This document shows, in pieces, positions 13,681 to 26,100 of a stretch of DNA of 64,000 bases. Both the position numbers and the translations under genes were made by a program. The DNA is taken from positions 1-64,000 of the forward strand of contig JACEEZ010022614.1 of the NCBI GenBank assembly GCA_016584305.1, read 5' to 3'. The stretch comes from Chionoecetes opilio. Lineage: Eukaryota; Arthropoda; Malacostraca; Decapoda; Majidae. Every line of letters begins with the position of its first letter. Position 1 is the first letter of the stretch. The notes beneath the pieces were generated by a model. That model had not been told where the DNA came from. It ran no database searches and saw only the letters and a list, made by a program, of their open reading frames with translations.

Positions 13681-13728
13681 TGTGCCCTACTCTTGCCATC
13701 TACACAGTCGTGTGTGTGTGTTACAGTT

Positions 13729-13792
13729 TTACACACACACGCACACACACACGCACGCACGCACGAACGCACGCACGCACGCACGCAGTTGC
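13729..13792. repeat. (CA)n/(CGCA)n microsatellite
   Basis: Alternating purine-pyrimidine acacac followed by cacg units. Confidence 0.9.
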
Positions 13793-13812
13793 GTGAAGGT
13801 TAGAAGGTTATT

Positions 13813-13816
13813 GTGA

Positions 13817-13866
<50 letters not shown>

Positions 13867-13893
13867 CTAGTAGAAGTAGTAGTAGTAGTAGTA

Positions 13894-13940
<47 letters not shown>

Positions 13941-13955
13941 ATAGTAGTAGTGGTA
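13813..13955. repeat. (TAG)n trinucleotide microsatellite
   Basis: About 45 agt/tag triplets with a few interruptions (tactag, agaag, taatag). Confidence 0.95.
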
Positions 13956-14069
13956 TAATTTGTATGTTACCGGTACACTTTAAGTAGGTTTGGTGCGGTA
14001 AAAAAGTTAGTTCGGGAAACGCTTTTCGGTTGACGTGTTCAAATACACGTTTTGACCCTAGATAGTTTT

Positions 14070-14168
14070 CAGGTCTCCGTGGCTCAGTGGTAGAGTGCTG
14101 GTCTTTCTAACTCCAAGCTGCCCTATCATCAGAAGGTAAGCTCATGGGTTCGAGTCCCGCCCTGTCCA
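14070..14168 (+). mobile_element. tRNA-derived SINE head
   Basis: A box A-like 'tggctcagtggtagagtg' and a box B 'gggttcgagtccc' are about 60 bp apart. The putative acceptor arms do not pair, and the anticodon region is irregular and too long for a clean tRNA. I therefore call it a SINE or tRNA pseudogene and not a functional tRNA. The following ~130 bp may be the SINE body. Confidence 0.55.
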
Positions 14169-14302
14169 ACAAACCATTATCAGCCTTGCCTCGCCCCGCC
14201 TGGCGCTATCTCAGTCGCCACACTCAACACACTGTATCATTCTCTCTTAACCTAATCTTGCCTTAGTTCCTTCCGTACTTTCTCTCCTTTCCTCTTTTTT
14301 TC

Positions 14303-14303
14303 N
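14303..14303. other. Single N at an assembly junction
   Basis: Base quality changes abruptly after this N: homopolymer-rich, indel-prone sequence follows. It probably marks a scaffold join or an unresolved base. Confidence 0.7.
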
Positions 14304-16790
14304 AAAAAACCCCCTTTTACTTTTTTCAAAAAAGCGGCCGTGGGGGTTCCCCAAGGCCGAGGCCCGTGGAACTTTGCGAGTGAATCCCAAAAAACATATA
14401 AAAGGGGGGTAGTTTATTTCAGTCAAAGCCGGAATTTTTTGTTATTCAAATTTCCAAACAGTTTTTTTTAAAGGAAACGCCCCCAAAAATTAAAAATTTT
14501 TGAAGGTTTTTTTTTCCTTTTTTTGGCAAATAAACGGTAATTTTTTTACTCCAAACTTCCCTAACAATTGGGATTGGTTTTTTGTTACCTTTTTGTATTT
14601 AAAGTCATTTTCTCTGGCTTTCCTCGAAAACAATAGTTTTGGAGATACAAAATTTTAGGGGGGGGGCGCTCCTTGTTAAAAAATCCCCCCCTCCTCTTTT
14701 GTCCTGCATCCCTTTGTTCAGAGTAATTTTCGTAGCCTTTCTAGTTTTGAGAAAGCTGACAGAGTGGATAGGAAATGCTCTGTGGTTTGGGACGTTTGGG
14801 CATGAGGAGAAGGTTTGTTAAAATAAAAAGCGTTTAGGGAAAAACACCAGGCCAAAATTCAGATGGGACCTCGAGACGGGGAGGGGTAAATATAAGAGAG
14901 GAGAAAGCCCGGGCTTGCCCTTTTCCCTTACTTTTTGGATTATATTTGAGGAAGGCAGTGAGAGTAAAGCGACAGTCTGGGTTGAAAATTGGAGATGAAT
15001 GTTGAGTGTACTATGTATGCGTGATGTGGGATCCTTATGAAAACCACAAGACTACAAGAAGCTGAATGCGTGATTGAGTAGGAAGGGACTTCCGTTGGGC
15101 TCAGAAGGAGAAATCAAGTATTGGGGGTAAAAGGGGGTGATCTGATGTACAGGATTTAGATGGTGGGGGGGAAATAAAATAAAGAGAACAAAGAGTAAAA
15201 GTATCTGGTTTTTGGGTTTGGATGATAAAGGCGTGGAAAAAACAAAACTTTTGGGTAGTGGAATTTGGGGTTTTGGTTGGGTTGGAGGCTAGCAGGGGGC
15301 AAGATGTGGGCCAAAAATATGAAGTGGGGAAAAGGACATGGAAGGGTGTAGCATCCCGCTTTATGTAGGCCGGGAAAACAAGGGTTTTGGTCTGGGAAGG
15401 AGTTGGACAATGGAATAACCAAACAAGAGGCAGAAACATTAGACCCCAATGGGTAGGGCAGTGGAAGCGATTAGAGGGACAGGGGATGGAGGACGTTCGA
15501 AAAGGGATAGCAAAGGCAAGACTGGGTCAAAAAAGCAGACTGAAACAAAGGATGACAGCAAGGGGGAAAGAAGGTTTGGCAAATAGTAGGGGAAGTGATG
15601 AAAATCGTAAAGGGGAAAAAGATGGAAGGTGAAGAGATGTTTGAAACGGAGTGATGGACGGGGGTAGGCTGTGTGCAAAAAGGGGAAATAATAGGGGGGA
15701 AAGAAAAAGGGAAAAGAAAATGGCTAGGGGAATGAGTGAAAATCAAAATGGAATGGTACAGGAGAAGGACCAGCCACGGTATGAAAGGTTCTATGATGGG
15801 GGCTTGGAGGGGATTTACTTTCGGCCAGGACAAAGTCGCTGGAGGAAAATAGTCGTATGTAAAATTAACGCGAAAAAAGGGGTTCCCAATTTTTGACTCA
15901 TGATGACAAAGAGTTTTCGTTGAGTGGGGGGGGGAGGGAAAGTAAAATATAAATTCGAGTAATTAAAAGCTGTCATTTTTTTTCACTCCTCATTTTTAAT
16001 CACTATATATATATATAATTTTTCCCACAATACTTTGCCCGGGGTACTGGGACGTCAGCAGCCATCGGGAGGAGGCAGTAGCCATAGATTGTCTTCCACG
16101 TCTCCCGCTGGTAACCGTGGGGGGAGGTGTGGGTTCAACCCGTTCAAGGGATTTTAGGAAACGGGGGTGAGCTTTTGGCCGGGGTAGCGGGGGGGAGCAG
16201 CGTGACGGTGGGACGCTGTGAGCGGGGGTGGGGAGCATCTGTGGGGTTGGTGGGGGCAGTGTGATGTGGGAGCAGCTGTGGCTGTGGGGGAGCTGTGAGC
16301 TGGGGACAGCTGTGAGCGGTGGAGCAGCTGTGACGGTGGGGCAGTGTGACGGTGGGGGCAGCTGTGGGTGGGCAGCTGTGAGCGGTGGGAGCAGCTGTGA
16401 GCGGGGGGAGCAGCTGTAGCGGGGGGACACTTGAGCGGTGGGAGCTGAGTGGGTACCCCGGAACACCGGATACAGTAAGGCCTTGTTTCATAGTGGCGTG
16501 TTGGTATTGAACTTTTTTCAGGGGGGGGGAATCATTGACGGGAAAATTACACCGGGGTCAGTGTGCGGGAAAATTACTATATTTAGGGTGAAGGAGTTAT
16601 AGGGTTTTTTTTTTTTATACAGCTGAGATCGCGTCTGCGTTTTTCATAGTATTTAAATAAGATTTGGTTTAAAACTTTAGGTTTAAAAAGGAGGGAAGAA
16701 AAAATTTGGGGAATCAGTAAATGTTTTTTATGAAATTTGATAACGAGTTGTTTTTCGACCATTAGTACTCACATATTTCTTAATCTTAGA
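14304..16790. other. Low-quality purine-rich interval; no gene called
   Basis: From about 14900 to 15900 the plus strand is A/G-rich with many broken frames. It could be part of a degraded LINE whose C-terminus is at 16902, but no diagnostic motif survives. A GC-rich minisatellite lies at 16180-16445 and is listed separately. Confidence 0.4.
16180..16445. repeat. GC-rich minisatellite, unit about 19-20 bp
   Basis: Imperfect tandem copies of 'gcagctgtgagcggtggga' with length variation between units. Confidence 0.8.
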
Positions 16791-16794
16791 ATTT

Positions 16795-16892
16795 TTTTTT
16801 CCCCACTTATTGTGGGTGGTGGCAGCGTAATAGCAAGGATTGTGGAGCCCTTCGAGTTAACGTCAAAGCTATAAAGCTATAAAGGGGGGTGC
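16795..16892 (+). repeat. Dispersed repeat shared with 59975-60058
   Basis: Both copies read 'cccacttattgtgg', 'ggtggcagcgtaat', 'tttgtggagcccttc' and end in a G-run plus 'cactaca' or 'gctacata'. The element type is unknown. Confidence 0.7.
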
Positions 16893-16901
16893 TACATACA
16901 G

Positions 16902-17216
16902 ATGGAAGAATGGTGGCAGCAAGGTGTGTGTGAGATGTGTGTGACAGGAGTGGATGAAACCGTGGAGCACTTGATGCTGGAATGTGAACGGTATGAGTAT
17001 GCTAGAACAAAGATGTTGGAGGTAGTGGTAGGAGAGGTCGGAGTGGAAGAATGGCGAGAGATGAGAGACAGGAGAGTGGAGATGGAGTACCTGCTGGGGT
17101 TGTGTGCTGAGTGGAGGAGTGACAGTCGTGTGATTGAGAGTGTAAAAGAATTCTTGGAGAATTCTTGGAGAGCACGCATGAGAGAGCATGAGAGGCAGGG
17201 GGCCCCTCAGTGATGG
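16902..17216 (+). CDS. C-terminal end of a LINE ORF2 (zinc-finger tail), fragment
   Basis: The frame encodes about 104 residues with C-x2-C...H-x4-C (CEMCVTGVDETVEHLMLEC), the zinc-knuckle tail typical of non-LTR reverse transcriptases. The same arrangement is seen at the end of the minus-strand LINE at 50552 (CDLCGAEKEDLKHFLLWC). Downstream sequence at 17298-17340 (gtgtgggagaacgccgg, aaaggcttcaccga) matches the 3' UTR of that LINE at about 50400-50440. It is therefore the 3' end of a related copy. The catalytic RT domain is not recognisable upstream. Confidence 0.65.
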
Positions 17217-17429
17217 GGGACCCCGTATGAATGTGATGCAGAGAGAGGAATGAGGGGGAAAAGAAATCCCTAGTTTTGCTTCTCTCCCAACGGATTACGC
17301 GTGTGGGAGAACGCCGGACCAAAGGCTTCACCGACAGCATCTGCTGGGTGACTTTCAAATCAAGATCAAGATCACAAGGCAGCGGTGGTCGCGCCATTAG
17401 CTGTTGTTGTATTGCTACTTTGTGCCTCA

Positions 17430-20400
17430 TGATGGCGAAGCTCAAGCTCAACAGAGTAGGACGTCAACAAACTGTTGCGCTATTTAGGTGTTGTTTTGAG
17501 GCCCTAGGGCCGCTCTACACTGCTGTCTGTGTTTCGTCACCTGTGCCCCTGTTCCCGCCGTCACGGTATTTAACTGCTTACCGGCACACTGTGGTGTTGT
17601 CGTGTACACGTGCCCTTCCATTCCATTGGCGCCCTTCCCCATGCCGGCCCCGACCGACATGGACACTGATGTGGCGAAACGCCCTCCCCTCACCTTCAAG
17701 AGAGGCCTACTAGAGGCCTTACTCTCCCCACCCCGGGAAGCACGTAAAGCCCCCCGCACAGAAGTGAAGCGGGACCCCCTAGATCAACACCGGAAGCCCC
17801 AGGATCATCACCAGAAGCCCCTGGATGAACACCAGGAGCCCCAGGAACAACTCCCACAGCTCCTGGAGCAACAAACGCAACCCCAGGACCCCCAAGCCAA
17901 GGTATCTTTTCTGATTAGGGCCAGCAATGGAGCCAGAGTTTTTTCACATCCTGGCCGCGTGTCTCACGCCCTCAACGCCTCTGAGCTAGGCAAATACATC
18001 ATTGAGGGGGAAACCCGCTCCCTTGGAAATGGGTCAGCCTTGGTGGTGGCACTGTGGGAGAGTGCTATCCTCAAGGTGCCCATCCTACAAGATAACACCT
18101 TCACCCTAGGAGAGTGGCAGGTAACATGTCGCCGTGCCGAGCGGGAGGGTGCTCCGGCACAGTATGGCAAAGTAGGGCCACTGCATGCCGAGATGGGCCT
18201 TGACGAGGTCCGCTCTCTCCTGAAGGCCCTGAACGGCACTCCCATCGAGGAGGTCTCTTGGATCCCCTCACGACACCTGCCCCGCTCCACCACGGGAAAG
18301 TGGGTCCGCCTCAAGGTAACGGGTGACCTACCACCAAGGGTCGCCATCGGCCATATGGTGTACTGGACACAGCCTTTTATGCTCCCCATCCTTCGTTGCC
18401 CTGTGTGTCAACGTGTAGGCCACTCAATAAACACCTGCCGCTCCTATGTACGCTGTTCCCGCTGCAGTGGCCCCCATCCGCAACATGGATCTAAAGCTGA
18501 CTGCGACAAGCCATTCCATTGCTTTCAGTGTGGCGGGCACCATGGCCCCAGGTCACCCTACTGCCCCTATAACAGCGAGGCTCAGCAGCTTTACAGCTTG
18601 CTGGTCCAGAAAGGAACATCCCTTTCTGAGATAAACAGGCAGCTGCGACTCCTCCCATTCCCAAAATTCGGGCCGCCTCCCTCGTCACCCCCTCCTAGGA
18701 TGCCATCACCTACAGCTGCACCACCATCCAGGGCGGTCCACCCCGGTATTTCCTACTCCTCCATCACCACGGAAAACCGGTACAGTGTACTGCAACACCA
18801 ACCCGAGGATGAAGACCCGGACCTCCACGACGACTCCTCTCCTCCTTTCATCGCACCCCGTCCCCAGAGGCCCAGGCCCCCTCGAAAAGCGCCCAGCAAG
18901 CCGGCTGCGCCCGTGACATCGGATAGAGGCTCTGCCTCTCCAGCCCCACATGCTGACCTCATCCACTCCACGATTGATGTGGACATTCACCACCCGCCGT
19001 CCTCCCTCTCTCGGGAAAATGCCCCACCTGCCTCCTCTACCCACCGCGGCGCCTCTCGGACGCAACGCCTCCCTGAACCACCACCAACCACCCTTCATTT
19101 CCAGCCCCCTCCACTTCCCGGCCCATCCACGCAACCGAGACATAATGTCTTGTCCCAACTATTTACCCTCCTCATGGAAGCCTTCAACCTCCACCAACAG
19201 GGTGAGTCAATCCCTGCCATACTAGCCCGTCTTTGGCCAGCTCTCTCCTCCGTTCTCTCTGTCTTCCTCCAGTAATGCCCCTCTCCTTCCTCCAATGGAA
19301 TGCCAGATCCCTCCCAAGAAAGACACACGAGCTTAAGACCTACCTGGGAGACACATTCCCTTCAGTGGTAGGGCTGTGTGAGACGTGGCTCTCCCCCCAC
19401 CTCTCTCTCAACCTGCCCGGATATACCATCTTCAGAAATGACAGACCCCAAGGGCGCGGGGGGGGGGTGTCCTCCTGGCATTCCACGACACTCTTAACCC
19501 TCATTCCCTTGCCCTCCCAAACTGGCAGCGAGGACGTCTAGAAGTGGTCGCGGCCAGGATTGCCACAGAGCAGGGCTGGCTCTCCGTGGCAGTCTGCTAC
19601 AACGCTGACGGGGCCACCTATCAAGAACTTGAGTACTACTTTTCACTACTTCCTCCGCCTGTTGTCGTCATGGGTGACTTCAATGCCCACCACAGATGTT
19701 GGGAACCTGACCTCCCTCTCCACCTCACCAACACCTCCGGAAGGGCATTATTCCAAGTCATCCTTGACTCGCCTCGCCTGTCCCTTCTATCACCCCCGGG
19801 TCTGCCCACCCGTTACCATCCTCACACTGGAGCCGGCACTGTCCTGGATCTATTTATTGGGGACCCAGCCTTCAGTGCAGTGACCGTCACCACTGGCCCT
19901 TACGTGGGGAGTGACCACCTTCCCCTCCTTGCCTCCTTCCCTGCCGTCACTGCCAGGCCTCACCCCGGATGCTTGCCTCGTTGGAGATTCACTCCTTCCG
20001 GCTGGCATCTCTTCGAGGAGGCACTTCAAGACCCGCCGAATATCTCCTCTCTTCCCCTGGATGAAGCTGCCGTCTCCTTCTCCACTTTCCTGGAAGACGC
20101 TGGAACGGCTGCCTTCCGTCGTTCCACACGTCGCGCCCCTCGCCGTCCGGGCAAGTCCTGGTGGAGCGAGGAATGCGCCCAGGCAGTTAAGGCCCGTAGG
20201 AGGGCGTGGAACCAGTGGCGTCGTAGGCCTACATTGCAGCTTGGGGCTAAATACCACCGGCTTGATACCATATGTGCCAGGACCATCCTCCTTGCCCAGA
20301 GGAAGGCATGGGGCACCCACTGCGCTTCCCTCTCTCCATCTTCCACCACCAAGCGTACGTGGGATTTTTTCCACTCGATGGAGGGCACCAAACGCCGCCT

Positions 20401-23138
20401 CCCACTGCCCCTCAAGGATGGGGCCAACCCCCTCCAGGACGACCCACAGAAAGCTGCTTTGCTCGCTTCTTTCTACCATGGCAAGATTGGTCTCTGCCCC
20501 TTTCTACCTTCATCCCCTACCATCCGTGCTGAAATCCTTGATGCCATTGCCTCCCCAGGTGTCCCCGACCTCGTTAGACCTTTCACAACTGAGGAGCTTG
20601 ATCAGGCTTTTTCCACCTTGAAGCCTGGGAAAACTGCAGGCCAGGATAACATTCCATATGAATTCCTGCTTCATCTAACACCTCCCTTGAAGGCCGTCGC
20701 ACTATTCCTTTTCAACACCAGTTGGCTTCAGGGCATATACCCCACTTGCTAGAAATCCTCCACTTTGCTCCCTATACCCAAGCCTGGTAAGGACCCCACA
20801 CTTCCATCCGCATACCGCCCTATCGCTCTCCTCTCTTGCGTCGGAAAACTCCTGGAGCGGTTGGTGGCCACTCGTCTTTCCTGGTGGCTAGAGGATGGTC
20901 ATCTCCTACAAGAAGAGCAATGTGGCTTCAGCCCCGCAGGAGCACCCTAGATGTCCTGGCGCAACTAGAATATCACATCTGCGACACCTACCGGGGAAGG
21001 GAGGTCATGACCTCGCTCTTCATAGACTTGGAAGGGGCATTCGATTCTGCCCCCCATGACGGCATCCTACGAAAATTAGCTACCATGCACATCACGGGGC
21101 CCACCCTCGCCTGGTTGCAGAATTTCTTGTCTGGGAGAACTTTCCGCGTTGCTGTGGGTGCCTCCACCTCTCCGTCACAATCTATACGGAGAGGAGTGCC
21201 GCAGGGATCCATCCTTAGCCCTGTCCTCTTCAACCTTCTGCTCTCCGACCTTCACATCCCTCCCCACTCCCACCTCCTTATTTATGCTGATGACATTACC
21301 ATCATCAGCCGGGCCAGCACTCAGATCCAGGCACAAACACACCTACAGGAAGCAGCCTCTGCATTGGCTAACTGGGTAAAGGCTTGGGGTCTTTCTGTCA
21401 ATGCATCTAAGAGCACCCTCATGTGCTTCACACTCAAGCCTGTCCACTCTCCACCAACAGTCAGCATTAGTGGCTCCCCAGTTCCCTACTCCAGGACACA
21501 TACATTCCTTGGTATGCGGTTAGACGGGCCTCGGCTTACCTGGTCTCCACACATTGAACACCTCCGCGCTACTTGTAACAGGCGCCTCGACATTATGAAG
21601 AGGGTGGCTGGTGTCCGCTGGGGGGCCAGTCGTGACCTCCTATTAATGTACTACCAGGCGGCAATCAGGTCTAAATTATCATACGGTAGCAAGCATCTAT
21701 GGCTCGGCAGCGCCTTCTACCATCAGAAAGCTGGACATTCTGCAAAATGCAGCCCTGAGGATATCCATGGGGGCAATGAGATCCTCCCCAGTCATCACCC
21801 TTCACGCGGAGAGCGGCATCCCCCCACTGCAGGTGCACAGGAGAACGGTCCTGTGCCAACACTACCACCACATCATGACCCTGCCACCAACCCACCCCCT
21901 CGCCGCACTCTATGCCACCTCTGGTGTAGATCATCACACCCCAGTCTGGCTTCCTGGAGCACGTCAGCCTCTAATAATCCGTGCACTGCTGGCCCACTCA
22001 GTGCTGCACCTGCCTCCACCCCTCTACAACCCACCAGCCCTACACTCCCCAGTCCCACCCTGGCACGACATTTCTCATATGGTTGCCCTGCATATCCCTG
22101 ACCTTCCTCCCAAACACTCAGCTGGCATCGTGGCAGCAACACTCTTCAGAGAACTGGACCTGTCCCTCTACCACCATCACCTCAAGGTCTACACTGACGG
22201 CTCCCACTCCCCCACCCTTCCCTCTACTGGCGCTGCCAACTACGATCCCCGCTCTAACCTCTGTAAGACATGGAGGCTGCCTCCTGAGGCTGACGTCCTG
22301 ACGGCGGAGCTTTTCGCCATCCGCCAGGCCCTGGCTTACCTCAACACCACCTACACCTGTACCAGGGCTGTGATCTACACGGACTCTCTCTCCTCCCTCC
22401 ATCTCCTCCTCTCCCGTCGCCCGGCATCCTCCACTGTCCTCGCACACACCGTTCAACGGCTACTCTTCTCCCTCACGTCAGTGGGCTGGAAGATCACCCT
22501 GCAGTGGGTGCCTTCCCACTGCAACATCCGGGGCAACGAGGTTGCTGATGCTGCCGCCAAGATGGCACTCTCGGAGGTAAACATCACCCCCCTCCCGCTG
22601 CCGCTCTCCACCGCCAAGCGTCTAATCTCCAAAAAATGCCGCTCCGCCTGGGATAGGTCGCTCGGCGACGCCCTTCGTGCCACCTCCATGGGTCAATACC
22701 GTACAGACTCCTCCCCGCACCCATGGATAAGACAAACGTCCCGCGTCTTGGATGTCGCCCTCACCCGCCTGAGGATCGGTCACACAACACTCACAGCACA
22801 CCTGCATCGTCTGCAGCTCACGCCCGACCCGCACTGCCCCTGCTGCAGGAACGTCCCGGAGTCCATTGACCACTTCCTGCTGCAGTGTCCTCGCTTCCAC
22901 TCCCACCGACAACTTCTACGTGGTCAGCTCATCGCCCTGAACGTCACCACCTTTGACCTGCCCACCCTGCTGGCCGCCGCTGCCGTCCACCCATCACAAC
23001 GCCCCGCCGTCATCCGCCTCACCTGTGCCTTCCTGAGGAAGACTAATCAACTCTCGAGACTGTGATTACTTCACGGCTGTACACCAGGGCGAATATCGTC
23101 GACTTCGACATCACTGCCCTTCAACAACAACAACAACA
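17430..23138 (+). mobile_element. Full-length LINE copy 2 (family L1-I, I-like clade with RNase H)
   Basis: A 13-bp duplication ACTTTGTGCCTCA flanks the element at 17417-17429 and 23139-23151, right after a (CAA)n tail. The insertion is therefore complete at 5.7 kb. The order is 5' leader, ORF1 (zinc knuckles), ORF2 (endonuclease, RT, RNase H, CCHC), short 3' UTR, (CAA)n. The RNase H domain and CAA tail point to the I/Nimb group and away from Jockey or CR1; that placement is inference. It is the best reference for the other copies at 7630, 8202 and 30672. Confidence 0.93.
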
Positions 23139-26100
23139 ACTTTGTGCCTCAACTCAGGGCTTGGCGGCGACGTCAGTGGCTGGGAAAGGTGAGTCACGGC
23201 CGTGTGGTTATGTGTTGAGGCTGAAAACAGGTGAAATAATGGTTGTTATTGCTGCACGGCGAGGAAAGACAGACCCTTGGGTGGTGGTAGTCTTGAGGGC
23301 ACGTGTGTATTACATGGATTGTGTGTGTGTGTGTGTGTGTGTGTGCAGGTGTATACAAAGAGACAGACACCGTAGTGACAGGTGTGGTGTATGTGGTAAA
23401 GCGAGAGCGGGTAAGAGTGAGGTGTTAGCCCCCCAGTGTGTGTGTCTGACCTAAAGAGCGAACACGCAGTTCTCGTCCACTATACCGGCGTCAGTCCCGT
23501 ACCGCCGCGGCCACGGGTACGGCGCGGGCCACAGTGGTCCATAGAAGCTAATCTCAGGCACGCGGGACTCGAACCTAGGATCAGCGCATCAAGGTAAACC
23601 CTGGGTACGTCTCTGTAGTATTCAGCGGGAGACACTTAGCGAAAACACGTCAAAATATTCCATTTCCAGCACATCAAGGTATCCCTTGGTGGGTGATGTT
23701 TGATGTTTGTATAATTTCGTCGTATCGACGCAGCTGAGATGGATCTCCGCTGTAGCCAGACAGCTCTCTCACAAATAGCGCATTTTCGCGACCGCTCTGG
23801 CCCGGTCTGGACTGGACTAGTCCCGGGCGGCCACTGTTTTCGCGAGGTGGATTGGAACGGGCGAGACTGGGCCAGGCCAGCGAGCAGGACCAGGTTGGAC
23901 TAGTGTGGGGAGAACTGGCGCATGCGCACTACAGTCAGCGGGGAAGACGACCAGGAGCTTCTCGTGCTGCTGATAAGACATGAAACACCATGATGGCCGA
24001 CCATAAGACTAAAGTAATTTCACGAAAAATTACAATATTCGCAATTTGCTGAAACAACATCCCGGGAAATTAATGTACCGTCAACAACACTATAGTGGCC
24101 ACTGCACTAATGTCACCAGGCGCCATATAGTACGAATTTTAGCATCACTACAGACTTGTATGTGTCACTGAAGACATGTACCGTAGCTATAGTGTTATGT
24201 AGATAGTGTAAACTACGTACTGTGCACGTGATGTGATCTGTAGGGATGCTAAAACTCGTGATATATGACCCCCTGCGACATTAGTGCAGTGGCGACTATA
24301 GATATTGTTATTAACGGTAAATTAAATGAAATTTCATCATTAATTTTTTCACAGTCATCCCTGCTACTTGACTTCCCATTGAGTAAAAATGCGCGCTTTT
24401 TAAAAATGTTTGGATTTCTGCCCGGAGGACCGCCCACTCGATCCCCCAGCCAATAGGAACGACGAATGGGACGGGGCCAGTCTCGATGCATTTTCGCGAG
24501 CGTCAGTCCAGTCTGCACCGGTCTGGACTAGACAAGACCAGGGTGGTGAACGTCGCAGAAACGCGCTAAAACTACCCCTAGAGAGCTGTCTGCTAGTGCT
24601 TATAGTGTTGGCCGAAGCCAGCACCCCGGGAGGCGGGTTCCAAACCTCCGGCTAACACCTGGTACCCAATCACTGCTGGGTGGACAGGGGCTCGGGTTTT
24701 AAGGAAACAGCCCAACTGNAAAAGGGAGAGAAAAAAGAAGAGAAAAGAGAGAGGAGGAAGGAGAGAGGGGAGAGAGGAGAAAAGGAGAGAGAAAATAGAA
24801 AAAGGGAAAAGGGAAAGGAAGGAGGAGAAGAGGGACTTCCTCTTCTTCGTCATCAATAACTTTTTTTTGTAACCCTGTTGGGGGAAAAAAAAAAAATTCG
24901 CGCGCTTTTTAAAAAAGGCGTTTTTTTTCGGAAATAACCTGGAATCATTATTTTTGGTGGTTTAGGTTTTTTAAATTGCTTTTCAACATAATTGGAAAAA
25001 AAAAAAGGGGTCGGGACGATTACTTTAAAGTAATCGCCCCAGACCATTTCATCTTCCTGTTTTAATGCAATCAAAGATGCCATCCCCAAGATATAAAAAC
25101 GTCGTCATTTTTGTATCCATAGCCTTTTTAAAAATAATCCGCTCAAAATCTGCAAATCCCCAGTTTTCAAAACGCTCTAAAGGTTTGCAGCCCTCGGGCT
25201 CGGTGACGTAGCATGGGGAGGCTCATCTTCCCGCCTGACAAGAGAACTAAACACAGAGTAAATACGGGTAACACAGTTTATGAAAAATGTTGATACGGAA
25301 ATAGACCAAAATTATTCTAAAAAAAAATCTCTATACCATATGCTTTCTAAAGTTTCCTTTACGGACATGGAGTGAGAAAAAATTACCGGGGGGCCTCATG
25401 TAACTCCGCTAGGGGGAGGCGGAGGTATGAGATGTCACTCCGCGTAGCCCCCTGAAATTATAAATTTTCTAACATAATTTCTCTATTTATGGAAAATTTA
25501 AAACCCGATCTTTAAGTTTTACTAAAAATCGTTTTAAAAAAACGGCTGTTATTTCAAAAAGCCCAGTACATGAGAACGCAGGGCTGTCATAAGAAATATG
25601 TAAAGGGCACTTGACATTATGTCGGCGAGGAAGGGGGAAGGTGGGTAGGGATGGGTGCCGTGCGAGGCTACATAGCGGTGTCCCCCCTTCCCCGCCCAGG
25701 GGCAGTGGCATGTTTATTTGGAATGAATCTGCGGCAATGCCGTCCCCTACAGTAACGGGGATACGGATAGGGTGTTTTCTACGGGTTCTGAAAGGAAGTG
25801 CAAATGCTGCCGTACAGGAAAAGAAAAAGATACCCAAAACAGAAAAGCCCCTGTTCGAATTTTTTTACGGGGATTTCAACCCCTTTGGGACAAAGGATCT
25901 TTCCCTGGAATGGGTGCAACGCTGAAAGGTTTGGGGAACTGGAAGGTGAGGCAGATTTTAGCGGGGAAAAAACCCCCAGACAAAAGCACAAAAAGATTTC
26001 CCTCCGACTTGGAGTTTCCTCACTGGCAGGGAGGGTGCTGAAAAAGAAGTCTTCATCCAATATCTGCACAAGGTTCACCATCTTCAGGAGGGAGATCATG